The translations under genes were made by a program, and so were the position numbers. This document shows, piece by piece, positions 52,972 through 62,479 of a DNA stretch of 64,000 bases. The stretch lies in NCBI GenBank assembly GCA_963662515.1, contig OY759675.1:1550001-1614000 (forward strand), read 5' to 3'. Each line of letters opens with the position of its first letter. Within the stretch, counting starts at the first letter, position 1. This DNA is from JAFGDI01 sp963662515. Its GTDB lineage: Bacteria; Planctomycetota; Phycisphaerae; Sedimentisphaerales; SM23-30. The notes beneath the pieces are model-generated. The model saw nothing but the letters and a program-made list of their open reading frames with translations. It did not search any database and was not told where the DNA came from.

Positions 52972-55900
52972 TTATAATAATTTTTTATGGATCAAAGCCC
53001 CGGCATGAGCCGGGTTGAGGTTGAGAACTGCATTAAATTCGGCCAGGGCAGCCTCATTATGTCCCAGGCCCAGATAGCCCAGCCCCATAAGGTACCGGCA
53101 GTGTATCGTGTTACGCAGAGCCAGATCTTCATCAAAAACCAGAAAATCTGGTAAGGAAACGGCAAAATAGTCAATCTGGACCTGATTATCGATATTTTCC
53201 CGGCCATATCGGAGCAACTGGCTAAAACAATCTTCTGCTTGAACCTGATTGCCAAGATGGGCATAAGCCAGACCCTGATAATAGATCTTTTCCGGCGGCT
53301 GGTCATTGTAGAACATGGCATCAGCAGGTATTATGCTGCCGGCTGTTGCCAGTTCAAAGTAAGTATGGGCCTCTTGCTGCTGACCAAGGGCTGCATAAGC
53401 CAGAGCTGTATAGTAATGGATATCGTTTTCCCGGCAACCTAAAAGTTTGCCTTCTCCGAGATTTTCCGGATACGATAGAGTTCTGGCCAGTGTAGTCAGG
53501 GCCTGATGATAATCACCCTGTACGATGTAATCATGGGCTAGTTGGGTCAGGGCAAAAACATAAGCTCCGGTAACTTTTCCCTCACCGCCTTCCCAGGGGT
53601 GGAAATAATGATCGCCCAGCAGGTTAAGTGCCAATTCATAGTCGCCGGTAAGATTGAGCAGCCAGATATACTCAACATACAGATCATCACGCTGTTCAAG
53701 TAATGCTTGATTCTGCTGAAGAAATTTTCTGCGATAACCGGGCAGGCAGGCGGTTTTCTTATATAACTGATCCAGCTCAAAGAGTACTCTGGCATCGGTG
53801 GGATCAAGGGCGAAGGCCTTTTCATAATGCAGACGGGCAGTAGCGGCATCGTGTTGTTTATTGAAACTGGCCAGACCCAGATTGCGGTGTACAGTTGGAA
53901 AAGAATTATCGAGTTTAGCTGACTTTTCCCAGGCCTCTATAGCATGGTCGTATTGCTGTTTGCTATACCAGAAATTACCCAGATAATACCAGGCTTTGGC
54001 ATCAGTGGGATTGTTTTCAACGGCATACTGCAAGGCTTTCAGGTCGCTGAGCCGATGGGGAAAACAATAATCACTGCTTGCCCGGGCGGCCAGCGGCAGA
54101 TATTCACTTAAACCCCAGGCGGCCAGATGATAATATACCAGCGGATAGACCGACTCGGGAGTTGGGCAGTCAGCAATAAACAACTTTAACAATTCTGCAG
54201 ATGACTGAGTGAAACCGGCATCGCTGTAATCAAGGGCGATTTCTATGTAGTTATGCACATAGCCGCGGATCTTCTCCTGGAACTGTTTGAGCAGAATATC
54301 AGCTTTTTGAGAGTCGGATCTGGCCCGGGCGATCTGATAGAGCTCAAATAATGCCCCGAAATCGAGTGGGTCAAGAGTCAGGGCCAGTTGTGCTTCATTC
54401 TCAGCCAGAGTTAGCTGGTTCATTAACCGAAGAAGTATAGTTTTGAGATGACGTGCCTTGCTGCTGCGGTAATTACGGTCCAGAGCCTTATTGACATGCT
54501 CCAGAGCTTGTTTCAGATTATTCTGCCTCGCTGAAAGCTGTGCCAGTGCAAAGAATGCCGGGTCCTGCCAGTGGGCATTCCAGGTGGCTTTATAGAAGGC
54601 ATCGTAGGCTGGCTCCAGCTCTTCGAGCATGACCAGGGTCAGACCCAGATTGTAATAGGGTTCACCATCATAGGGGTTAGGATTATGTCTGGTAGCCTGA
54701 TCTATGGCAGTCTGAAAATGTTGGCGGGCCTGAGCAAACTGGCCCTGGCGATAGAGCAGCAGGCCCATAGCATTATTACAACGCAGGTCACTGCTGTTGC
54801 GACGGAGTGCTTCCTGATAGTAATCTACTGCTCTGCGGGTGGCATGACGATATTGTTCCAGATGCAGACCTGCCAGATATAACGCCTCAGTGTCAGGCAG
54901 TTTGTGGGGTTCATCAATTGCCTGGGCCGGTTGCGGCAGTTTCTGGTCAGTATCAGCTTCTGGACGGAATGATACCATTAACCGCCCATCGGCAGTGTAA
55001 ACCTCAAGGATCAACGAATGGGGTTTTGCGTTGCCGGGCAGGTCAATAGTTTTTAATAACGCATGGGTCGGGTCAAGATCTATGGTTTCCTGATAATAGA
55101 TCTCTCTGTTGTCAGAGAGTATCACTTTTAAACCCTGCTGTTCTGAAGTTACATAAACACCGATATTGGCCTTGTCCTGGCCCAGTTCCAGATTTACGGC
55201 CGCCTGCGGATTGGCATTTTTGACAGCACCAATATGTTTGTAAGGGAAGAAATACTGGGTGAACGATTTTTCTTCATAGGGCATGAGCCAACTGAAGTCA
55301 GGCTGATTGTCTGTAAATACTCCTGTCATTAATTCGACATAAGGGCCATCAGCATCGGTGAGATTGCGATGCCAGGCATTTCCGAAATCGCCAGAACCCC
55401 AGACCCATTGTTTTTTGCCGCAACTGACATGATGGTCGGCAAAATGCAGCATGCCTGCCCGGCGGCCGTGGTCATATCCGCCCATGAAATCATAGCGTGA
55501 CCCGGCAGCCATAAATGAAGTCGGCACCGGAATATTTTTAAAACGGCTGATATCAACCCCGGCGGAATAATCCATTTTATAATATGTACCGGTAGCTATA
55601 GGAAAGCTCGAGACATCTCGTTTGCCATGATCAAAAACAGCATGAACATCCGGCGGGAAAATGCTTTGATAGTCATCATTGACCGCCATGGCCGGGTTGG
55701 CCCACCATAAAAAGGTCTGAGGCACTGTGGTGCGGTTATAAAGCCTTACTTTGACCTCGAGATAAGCCTTGCCGGGATACAGGGTAAAACCAGTTAGGGC
55801 CCGGGTGCCATACATTCGTTCAATTTCGCTGACCCAGAGGGTCTTACTGCCATCTGCATTATCAGTAATAGTATGATCTACCGGCATATAAGTGCCCGGA

Positions 55901-56271
55901 CGATGATGCTGAGGCCAGTTGAACTCTATACCGCCAGAGATCCACGGGCCGACAAGCCCCACCAGGGCCGGTTTGATAACCTGGTTATAATAGATAAAAT
56001 GGAAATCATTAGTCTTGTCGTAGGCCATCTGTACTCGGCCACCTAATGATGGCATTACCATTATCTTGAGATAGTTATTTTCCAGAAAAACTACATCGTG
56101 ATCGACAGGCCTACTGGTATTTTCGATGGTGTCAATTACCGGCAGGGGATATACCCGGCCGCTGCTGCCCTGATATACCCGCTTTTCCAGGAACATAGGG
56201 TTCTTATTGGGCTGGCCCACACCATAAGTAGGAATGGAAATAATCTCATTCCATATTTTAACCTCAGACAT
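52972..56271 (-). CDS. DUF5107 domain protein with long TPR array
   Basis: 1099 residues and no signal peptide, so cytoplasmic. Residues ~1-430 are DUF5107, a beta-rich domain resembling the galactose-mutarotase/lyase sandwich: YLKIMVMPSLGGRVQMAYDKTNDFHFIYYNQVIKPALVGLVGPWISGGIEFNWPQHHRPGTYMPVDH and LWWANPAMAVNDDYQSIFPPD. Residues ~450-1099 are at least ten TPRs (YYQEALRRNSSDLRCNNAMGLLLYRQGQFAQARQHFQTAID; AYYYLGNFWYSKQQYDHAIEAWEKSAKLD). DUF5107-TPR genes recur in sugar loci of bacteria but no activity is established. AAGGACC precedes the ATG; divergent from araC. Confidence 0.87.
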   Translation of the reverse strand: MSEVKIWNEIISIPTYGVGQPNKNPMFLEKRVYQGSSGRVYPLPVIDTIENTSRPVDHDVVFLENNYLKIMVMPSLGGRVQMAYDKTNDFHFIYYNQVIKPALVGLVGPWISGGIEFNWPQHHRPGTYMPVDHTITDNADGSKTLWVSEIERMYGTRALTGFTLYPGKAYLEVKVRLYNRTTVPQTFLWWANPAMAVNDDYQSIFPPDVHAVFDHGKRDVSSFPIATGTYYKMDYSAGVDISRFKNIPVPTSFMAAGSRYDFMGGYDHGRRAGMLHFADHHVSCGKKQWVWGSGDFGNAWHRNLTDADGPYVELMTGVFTDNQPDFSWLMPYEEKSFTQYFFPYKHIGAVKNANPQAAVNLELGQDKANIGVYVTSEQQGLKVILSDNREIYYQETIDLDPTHALLKTIDLPGNAKPHSLILEVYTADGRLMVSFRPEADTDQKLPQPAQAIDEPHKLPDTEALYLAGLHLEQYRHATRRAVDYYQEALRRNSSDLRCNNAMGLLLYRQGQFAQARQHFQTAIDQATRHNPNPYDGEPYYNLGLTLVMLEELEPAYDAFYKATWNAHWQDPAFFALAQLSARQNNLKQALEHVNKALDRNYRSSKARHLKTILLRLMNQLTLAENEAQLALTLDPLDFGALFELYQIARARSDSQKADILLKQFQEKIRGYVHNYIEIALDYSDAGFTQSSAELLKLFIADCPTPESVYPLVYYHLAAWGLSEYLPLAARASSDYCFPHRLSDLKALQYAVENNPTDAKAWYYLGNFWYSKQQYDHAIEAWEKSAKLDNSFPTVHRNLGLASFNKQHDAATARLHYEKAFALDPTDARVLFELDQLYKKTACLPGYRRKFLQQNQALLEQRDDLYVEYIWLLNLTGDYELALNLLGDHYFHPWEGGEGKVTGAYVFALTQLAHDYIVQGDYHQALTTLARTLSYPENLGEGKLLGCRENDIHYYTALAYAALGQQQEAHTYFELATAGSIIPADAMFYNDQPPEKIYYQGLAYAHLGNQVQAEDCFSQLLRYGRENIDNQVQIDYFAVSLPDFLVFDEDLALRNTIHCRYLMGLGYLGLGHNEAALAEFNAVLNLNPAHAGALIHKKLL

Positions 56272-56349
56272 GAATTACGGTCCTTGTAAATTTTTATGAT
56301 TAACAACTAAATTTGCATTTTGGTTATATCATAGTTAGCAGTAAATAAC

Positions 56350-56378
56350 TTGACAATGGATAATAAAATGAATAGGAT
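56350..56378 (+). promoter_or_regulatory. Promoter of the AraC-type regulator
   Basis: TTGACA (56350-56355) and TAGGAT (56373-56378) are 17 bases apart, giving an expected start near 56385 and a ~25-base leader that holds AGGAG before the ATG. It lies in the 139-base divergent spacer with the DUF5107 gene, where the regulator probably also binds. Confidence 0.55.
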
Positions 56379-56410
56379 GGATTATATTATTATTTTCAGG
56401 AGTATATTAC

Positions 56411-57292
56411 ATGCCCAGAATAAAAGATGGGTTTTCCGGCCAGAAAATGCTGATCCTGCCTGATGAGGTTAATGCTCAAGCGGCGGTTTCGCCTTTGATG
56501 GGTAATCTGTACCTGACTAATATTGGCTATTTTCCTAAGGCTGGTTTCCACTATGTTGAGCGAAAAAAGGGCAATAATCAGTATATTCTTATATATTGCA
56601 CTGAAGGAGAGGGATGGTATAAACTGCATGGTGAACAAGCCAGTATAAAGGCCGGGCAGTATTTTCTGTTACCTGCTGGTCAACAGCACAGTTATGGCGC
56701 ATCTGTTGATAAGCCATGGACAATATACTGGTTTCATTTTACAGGGAAAATGGCTGTGGAATTGTGGGGACTCTATCAGAGCAGGGATTTCCCAGCTGCA
56801 ACAATACCATTTTCGCAAGCGAGGATTGATTTTTTTGATAAGCTTCTGCATACGCTGGAAAAGGGGTATTCCCGCGAGCATCTTCAGTTTACCAGTCTGG
56901 CATTGGGGTATCTGCTCAATTCGTTCTTTTTCCCCAATATCTTTACCGAACCAGAGCTAAAAGATCACGACCTTACTGATCTGGCAATCGAATATATGCA
57001 GAATAATCTCTATCGTTCTATTACCCTGCGTGAACTGGCTGATCACACAGGCTATTCTATTGCCCATCTCGCCATGGAATTCAGGAAGAAAACCGGGTAT
57101 TCTGCTATCGATTATCATAATCGTCTGCGGATCCAGAGAGCCTCTCAGCAATTGATACTAACCGGCATGAATATCAAACAGATAAGCTTTTCTCTGGGGT
57201 TTAAAGATCAGTATTACTTTTCCCGTCTGTTTTCTAAGATTACCGGAGAGTCGCCCAGTAGTTATAAAAAGAACTATTATACACACAAATGA
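56411..57292 (+). CDS. AraC-family transcriptional regulator
   Basis: 293 residues: an N-terminal cupin sensor (YILIYCTEGEGWYKLHGEQASIKAGQYFLLPAGQQHSYGASVDKPWTIYWFHFTG), like the AraC arabinose-binding jar, and a C-terminal double helix-turn-helix (ITLRELADHTGYSIAHLAMEFRKKTGYSAIDYHNRLRIQRASQQL; QISFSLGFKDQYYFSRLFSKITGESPSSYKK). Divergent from the DUF5107-transporter-GH2-GH35 run, so it is the likely sugar-responsive activator of the locus. It converges on hflX with a 37-base gap. Confidence 0.93.
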   Translation: MPRIKDGFSGQKMLILPDEVNAQAAVSPLMGNLYLTNIGYFPKAGFHYVERKKGNNQYILIYCTEGEGWYKLHGEQASIKAGQYFLLPAGQQHSYGASVDKPWTIYWFHFTGKMAVELWGLYQSRDFPAATIPFSQARIDFFDKLLHTLEKGYSREHLQFTSLALGYLLNSFFFPNIFTEPELKDHDLTDLAIEYMQNNLYRSITLRELADHTGYSIAHLAMEFRKKTGYSAIDYHNRLRIQRASQQLILTGMNIKQISFSLGFKDQYYFSRLFSKITGESPSSYKKNYYTHK

Positions 57293-57329
57293 ATAGCTTC
57301 ATTCATTTTCCATGGATGAATACGGTCTA

Positions 57330-58610
57330 TCAGATGATCGTATAAGGGCCGAATTTTTGCAGATTATGCATTTGGTTGGCGCCCAGGGTGGCTTCGATTA
57401 TAACCTCATTTTCGGTATATTCCTGCGATAGTATGTGGCCGCTGGCCTGCAGGAAGGCTATTATCTTGCCGTTACTATAGGGGCAGCTCAGGCGGAATTG
57501 CTCGGTGCGGCCGGCAACCCGGGTGAGAACCTTTTCGACCAGTGAGGTGAGTCCTTCTCCGGTTTTGGATGATACAGCCAGAGCCTCGGGGTAAATCGCA
57601 GAAAATTCCTGGAAGCGGGCCATAGCGCCGGGCATATCGATCTTATTGGCAATTAGCATAATGTCCTTCTGGTTGCAGTCCAGGTCAGATAAAACACTGT
57701 TAACTGCTTCTACCTGTTGAAATACATGCGGGTGCGAGATGTCAAGTACATGGAGCAGCAGGTCTGCATGGATGGTCTCTTCGAGAGTGGCCCGGAACGA
57801 GGCGACCAGATGATGCGGCAAGTCACGAACAAAGCCAACCGTATCGCTGAGCAGAGCGTGGTTATCGCCATCGAGATTCCAGCGGCAGGTCTTTGTGTCC
57901 AGGGTGGCAAAAAGCTGATTAGCGGCATAGGTTTCTGCCCCGGTAAGCGTATTCATGAGAGTGCTTTTGCCGGCATTGGTATATCCCACCAGTGAGACGG
58001 TGTAGCTGTTTTTACGACTGCCTGCCTGACGGCTTTTTCGCTGATCGATCTGGGCGATCCTGCTTTTAAGCAGTGCTACTCGTTTACTGACAAGGCGGCG
58101 GTCTATTTCGAGCTGACTTTCGCCGGTGCCGCGTGTTCCCACACCACCAGTAGCAGCTCCGCCGGTTACAGTGTCGAGATGGCTCCACATGCGTGTCAGG
58201 CGAGGGTAGGTGTATTCCAGCTGGGCAAGCTCTACCTGCATTTTAGCTTCAGATGAGGCTGCTCTGCGGGCAAAAATATCCAGGATAAGCTCACTGCGGT
58301 CAATGACCTTTACTTCCATTATCTTTTCAAGTTCTCGAATTTGAGCCGGACTCAGGTCGTTGTCAAAAATGACAACATCAGCCTGACGCAGTTTGACGAA
58401 TTCGGCGATCTCACGAGCTTTACCCTGACCGATATAGAGGGAAGGGTTTATCTCTCGCCGCCTCTGTCTGACATATCCAACGACATGCACACCGGCGGCC
58501 TGGGCCAGAGAATCCAGTTCGTCCAGAGAGTCTTTTGAGTCTATAGTTGCATCGGGCAATATAACATGCACGGTGATCGCTTTTTCTATTTTTGTTTCTT
58601 CTGCTGACAT
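57330..58610 (-). CDS. hflX: Ribosome-associated GTPase HflX
   Basis: 426 residues. N-terminal nucleotide-binding-like domain (YIGQGKAREIAEFVKLRQADVVIFDNDLSPAQIRELEKIM; MQVELAQLEYTYPRLTRMWSHLDTVTGGAATGGVGTRGTGESQLEIDRR), then the G domain: G1 GYTNAGKSTLMN, G3 LSDTVGFVRDLPHHLVASF, G4 NKID. HflX splits stalled or stress ribosomes. It lies 51 bases downstream of bamA on the same strand. Confidence 0.95.
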   Translation of the reverse strand: MSAEETKIEKAITVHVILPDATIDSKDSLDELDSLAQAAGVHVVGYVRQRRREINPSLYIGQGKAREIAEFVKLRQADVVIFDNDLSPAQIRELEKIMEVKVIDRSELILDIFARRAASSEAKMQVELAQLEYTYPRLTRMWSHLDTVTGGAATGGVGTRGTGESQLEIDRRLVSKRVALLKSRIAQIDQRKSRQAGSRKNSYTVSLVGYTNAGKSTLMNTLTGAETYAANQLFATLDTKTCRWNLDGDNHALLSDTVGFVRDLPHHLVASFRATLEETIHADLLLHVLDISHPHVFQQVEAVNSVLSDLDCNQKDIMLIANKIDMPGAMARFQEFSAIYPEALAVSSKTGEGLTSLVEKVLTRVAGRTEQFRLSCPYSNGKIIAFLQASGHILSQEYTENEVIIEATLGANQMHNLQKFGPYTII

Positions 58611-58661
58611 ATATATGGTAACCGATTTTATCGGCCGGGGATCCGGATTAAATGCTTTCTC

Positions 58662-61139
58662 TTAAAAACTCATGCCAAAGTTAAAGCTGAACAACTGTGT
58701 CTCATCTTCATCATCTTTCCTCATAGGGAAGCCAAAGTCGAAACTCATAGGCACCTGCTGGAAAAATTGCGGTATGATCAGTTCAAAGCCAAAGCCAACA
58801 GAAACGCGGTAAGAACCTTCACTTATAAAGGCACTGTCACAGAATATCTTGCCAAAGAGTGTTTCTTCAAATACCGGATGAACCAGCTCGGTACCAACCA
58901 GGAACATATAATCAGAACCGATCGGGTCATTATCTCTGCCGTCTCGCGGGCTGATACCGCGATATTCAAAGCCGCGGGCAGTACCTATACCACCGGCATA
59001 GAATTTCTCAAAGGTAGGAGAATCACCAAATATCTTTGAGCCTGATACTCTGGTCGCCCAGACAGTTCTTCTTTCGACAATATCTTCATAGATGGTCTGA
59101 TATACGGTCATGCCCGCACTTAATTCAGTAAAGTCAAAGTCACCGCCAAAAACGCCGAACTGCTCAACTCCCATATTGATCTTATAGCCTTCAGTAGGGC
59201 GATAGAGGCGGTCAGTAGTATTCTGGCCAACGCCGAACTTGAAGCTGGTCAGCCAGTTGTCACCTTCCTCTTTTACGATCTGTGGTGGGGTAACCAAATA
59301 TCTGTCGTAGAGGTATTCACCTGTAACCGGGTCCGTCTGGTAACTGCCATCGGGGTTTGTTCTTCTGACATGGTCATATTCGAAGTCACCGATAGTTATT
59401 TGTTCAAAACGAGAGGTGCCCTCGATCGACCAGTCATTATCAAAGCGGTGGCCCAGCGTAAAAGAAGTGCCTCTGCGTCTTTCTTCGTGACTTTCCCTAA
59501 ATCTGCGGAACAGATAGAGGTTATATTCGAGATAATACGGCTGGTCGTAGAGATATGGTTCGTAAAATTTGAGATTGGCCCTGGTCATTTCAGTACCAGG
59601 TTCAACGCTGAGTTTTAACCGCTGACCGGCACCTACATAAGAATTGCCGGTAATGAATTCCTTGAAACTTTCAGGCTTGCGTGAGGCATCGAAATTTCGC
59701 TGCTCGATTGAGAATTGTCCTAAAACGCCGCTATTGGTATCAACGCCCACGCCAAAGAGCAGCATGCCGGTATTGCTTTCTGTTACCTCAACCAATGCAT
59801 CGCGGCTATTGGGGTCAGTACCGATCGGCTGGACATCGACCGATTCAAAAATGCCGCTGCCGGCGAGTCTGCGTTGAGCTTTGTCAGCGGCATCTTGATC
59901 ATAAATACTGCCGGGCAGGAACTTATGCTTATCAAAGTCACGACGGACAACTTTGTCCTGTGTTTCGTAATTGCCGGTAACAAAAATGCGGTTCAGATAG
60001 AACTTATCGCCTTCGGTTATATTGAAGTCAAGTATAGCTTCGCCGGGCGTGTCAGTATATTTAACCCGGGGATTGGCTCGAGCATAGATATAGCCATTGC
60101 GGCCATAGAGCCGGGTAATGGCTTTTTGTGCCATATCTTTATTGGCCTGTCTGGCAAATACGCCCGGAGCCAGATTGACCTCTGTCTTTATTTCGTCGGT
60201 AGAAAAAATACTGTTACCCTGATAGGTAATGTCAGTAAAGGTATAGCGGGGGCCTTCATTGATAATATAGTCTATTTCCAGACGAGAATTGTTTTTACTG
60301 AATTTCTTTTCAACTGACACCTGGGCATCAAGGAAACCTTCCTCATGATAGAACTGGGCGATAGCGTCAACATCAGCTTCCAGTCTGATATCGTCGAGCT
60401 TGCCTTTACTGAAGATAGGGAACCATGCTCTGGTCTTGGTCTTGCCTTTGAGCTTGTATTGTGGGAATGACTTTCTGCCCTCAAAGCGTATTTTATTTAT
60501 CTTGAGCCTTTCACCTTCATTGATATTGTAAACAACTACCCCTTCTGAGTCGGCTCTGGAATTATCAACAGAGACGCTGGCGAAATAGTATCCCTTATCA
60601 CGGTAATAAACTTCCAGTTCCCGACCGCCTCTGGTTACCAGGTAGTTATCGAGGAACTCACCTTCTTTGAAGGGAAGTTGCTTCCTGAGTTTTTTCTCCT
60701 TATAGGCTTTATTACCAACAAATTCAACGCGAGAAACTGTTACTGCCTCTTTAACCGAGAAGATAATATCTACCAGTCCAGGGTTATTGTTAACCTCTTG
60801 TGCCGTCCAGGTTACATTGCGTATCTGAGGCATAATGATTATTCGCCGGGAATCTTCAGATACGGTCTTTTCATTGAACTGGGCATCCGGGCGAGACCTG
60901 ACATTGGTCATTATTATATCATCAGCAACCTTTTCGTTACCTTCGATCAATACTTTATTTATAATCCGTACGGTTTCCCCTGTATTAGTCAGCCCGCTTT
61001 CGGGAGCTAAAGGGGAAGCGATCTGGGCAGAGCAAAAACCTGCCAGCAAAACAGCTGTCAAACTGACCGGAAAAAATATATATTGATTTAACTGCATCAG
61101 GCAGTTTTTAACTACTGAACCCATAAGGCCTCTTATCAT
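58662..61139 (-). CDS. bamA: Outer-membrane protein assembly factor BamA (Omp85)
   Basis: 825 residues from the ATG at 61139, where AAGGA lies 8 bases upstream and a signal peptide follows (IFFPVSLTAVLLAGFCSAQIAS); the frame continues upstream to 61217 with no signal. POTRA repeats fill ~50-430 (IRNVTWTAQEVNNNPGLVDIIFSVKEA; TFTDITYQGNSIFSTDEIKTEVNLAPG), then the barrel with the surface motif GGIGTARGFEYRGISPRDG (normally GGxxSVRGF) and a final aromatic NFGMSF. It inserts outer-membrane beta-barrels, showing a two-membrane cell. Confidence 0.94.
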   Translation of the reverse strand: MIRGLMGSVVKNCLMQLNQYIFFPVSLTAVLLAGFCSAQIASPLAPESGLTNTGETVRIINKVLIEGNEKVADDIIMTNVRSRPDAQFNEKTVSEDSRRIIIMPQIRNVTWTAQEVNNNPGLVDIIFSVKEAVTVSRVEFVGNKAYKEKKLRKQLPFKEGEFLDNYLVTRGGRELEVYYRDKGYYFASVSVDNSRADSEGVVVYNINEGERLKINKIRFEGRKSFPQYKLKGKTKTRAWFPIFSKGKLDDIRLEADVDAIAQFYHEEGFLDAQVSVEKKFSKNNSRLEIDYIINEGPRYTFTDITYQGNSIFSTDEIKTEVNLAPGVFARQANKDMAQKAITRLYGRNGYIYARANPRVKYTDTPGEAILDFNITEGDKFYLNRIFVTGNYETQDKVVRRDFDKHKFLPGSIYDQDAADKAQRRLAGSGIFESVDVQPIGTDPNSRDALVEVTESNTGMLLFGVGVDTNSGVLGQFSIEQRNFDASRKPESFKEFITGNSYVGAGQRLKLSVEPGTEMTRANLKFYEPYLYDQPYYLEYNLYLFRRFRESHEERRRGTSFTLGHRFDNDWSIEGTSRFEQITIGDFEYDHVRRTNPDGSYQTDPVTGEYLYDRYLVTPPQIVKEEGDNWLTSFKFGVGQNTTDRLYRPTEGYKINMGVEQFGVFGGDFDFTELSAGMTVYQTIYEDIVERRTVWATRVSGSKIFGDSPTFEKFYAGGIGTARGFEYRGISPRDGRDNDPIGSDYMFLVGTELVHPVFEETLFGKIFCDSAFISEGSYRVSVGFGFELIIPQFFQQVPMSFDFGFPMRKDDEDETQLFSFNFGMSF

Positions 61140-61510
61140 TAAATGATTCCTTTCAACATACCTGCATATCCATACCAGAAAATCAAACAGCCGCCAATAT
61201 TTATGCTCGGGCGACATTATTGTCAGATTCTAACCGATATATCGGAAATATTCTACAGTCAGGACCGACTTTTTCGTAAAAAAACGATAAAGTCAAAATT
61301 AGCAAACAATAGCAAGTAATTTTACCTGTATTAACATGAAACTCAAGAGGAATTACCCAACCAAAACAAAAATAAGATATCTCTTTATACTATAGATATT
61401 TAAAGTCTGAATCATTACCAGGACACGCCCGGAGAAATAACAGCTTCCCTCCGCATCAGATAGCGTTGATCTTTATATTGGAAAAAGCCTCAGAAGCCAG
61501 ATATAAAATG
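61140..61510. other. Intergenic region between rnc and bamA
   Basis: No gene is supported. It holds the palindrome CCGATATATCGG (61234-61245) and a hairpin (61267-61294) with stems GACTTT/AAAGTC and TCGT/ACGA around A6, both upstream of bamA on its strand. The hairpin may end the rnc transcript, or the region may hold the bamA promoter; neither is certain. Confidence 0.45.
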
Positions 61511-62227
61511 TTATTTCATTTTGAATTCAACTTCTTCTGGGATCTGTCCAAGCTCTTTGAGGGCTTTGAAGGCGGCTAGCTGTTCAGATTCTTTTTTACT
61601 TGGTCCCCAGGCAGATTCAAAGCGTTTGCGGTCTATAATTACGCCAATTTCAAAACATTTGCTGTGGTCTGGTCCTTTTTCGTCGAGCATTTCGTAGATG
61701 GGGGTTGAGTTCAGGAATCGTTGGGCGTATTGCTGGAGCATACTCTTATAGTTTTCTTGCGGCTGTTTTGCATCGGCTTCATCAAGCAGATCACCCATCC
61801 AGCGTAAAAGAAAAGCCCGGCTGCTCTCATACCCGCCATCCATATAAATGGCTCCGATAAGCGATTCAAAGGCTCCTGCCGGGCAGGAGGTAGGCAGATC
61901 CCGCTGAGAGCTCATGCCCTTGCCCATTATCAGGAAATCGGTCAGACGCATTTGCTTGGCGACCCTGGCACAGGTGCGTCGTGAAACTATCATACTTTTA
62001 ACCTTGGTCAGTTCGCCTTCGAGATATTCCGGGAATCGCTCAAACAGTTCCTGGCAAATGGTAAGCCCAAGTACGGAGTCACCTAGAAATTCGAGCCTTT
62101 CATTGCTGTCAAGTCTGCGGTCGGCGGCCGAGGCGTGTCTTAACGCTTTATCCAGCAATGAGATATCGTTGAAATGATAATTGATAATATCCTGGAACTC
62201 ATCGAGTTCTGCCATTCTGTCGTCCAT
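61511..62227 (-). CDS. rnc: Ribonuclease III
   Basis: 238 residues. The signature NERLEFLGDSVLGLTICQELFERFPEYLEGELTKVKSMIVSRRTCARVA contains the catalytic acidic cluster, completed by AFESLIGAIYMDGG; the dsRNA-binding domain follows (NYKSMLQQYAQRFLNSTPIYEMLDEKGPDHSKCFEIGVIIDRK). It matures rRNA and cuts structured mRNA. A promoter and a hairpin in the ~100-base leader are visible upstream. Divergent from dinG. Confidence 0.95.
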   Translation of the reverse strand: MDDRMAELDEFQDIINYHFNDISLLDKALRHASAADRRLDSNERLEFLGDSVLGLTICQELFERFPEYLEGELTKVKSMIVSRRTCARVAKQMRLTDFLIMGKGMSSQRDLPTSCPAGAFESLIGAIYMDGGYESSRAFLLRWMGDLLDEADAKQPQENYKSMLQQYAQRFLNSTPIYEMLDEKGPDHSKCFEIGVIIDRKRFESAWGPSKKESEQLAAFKALKELGQIPEEVEFKMK

Positions 62228-62269
62228 TTTGTAAAAATCTCCAAAATGACTACCGACCTCTGACGGAAA

Positions 62270-62295
62270 AGGCCTGCAAGCTGATTTCCAGGCCT
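62270..62295 (-). promoter_or_regulatory. Stem-loop in the rnc leader
   Basis: AGGCCTG (62270-62276) pairs with CAGGCCT (62289-62295) in the rnc leader, 43 bases before the start codon. RNase III autoregulation through a leader stem is known in Enterobacteria; here it is only a possibility, since a 7-base stem is short for a substrate. Confidence 0.3.
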
Positions 62296-62337
62296 GTTGC
62301 GTTAAAAGTCGAGAAGTCTGTGCTAATCGAAAAATAA

Positions 62338-62366
62338 AATATACATAGTGGCCAGAGTTTTGTCAA
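62338..62366 (-). promoter_or_regulatory. Promoter of rnc
   Basis: On the minus strand a perfect TTGACA (62361-62366) and TATATT (62338-62343) are 17 bases apart; the start would be near 62331, giving a leader of ~100 bases before rnc. Confidence 0.6.
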
Positions 62367-62479
62367 ATAGTTAGAAAAAAAGCTGGCTCATGCTGACTTG
62401 TTTGTCGTTGCAGTGCATAATAATTTAGCCAAAGATGGAATAAGTGGTTATAATTACCCATCTGGAGAATAAAAGATAT

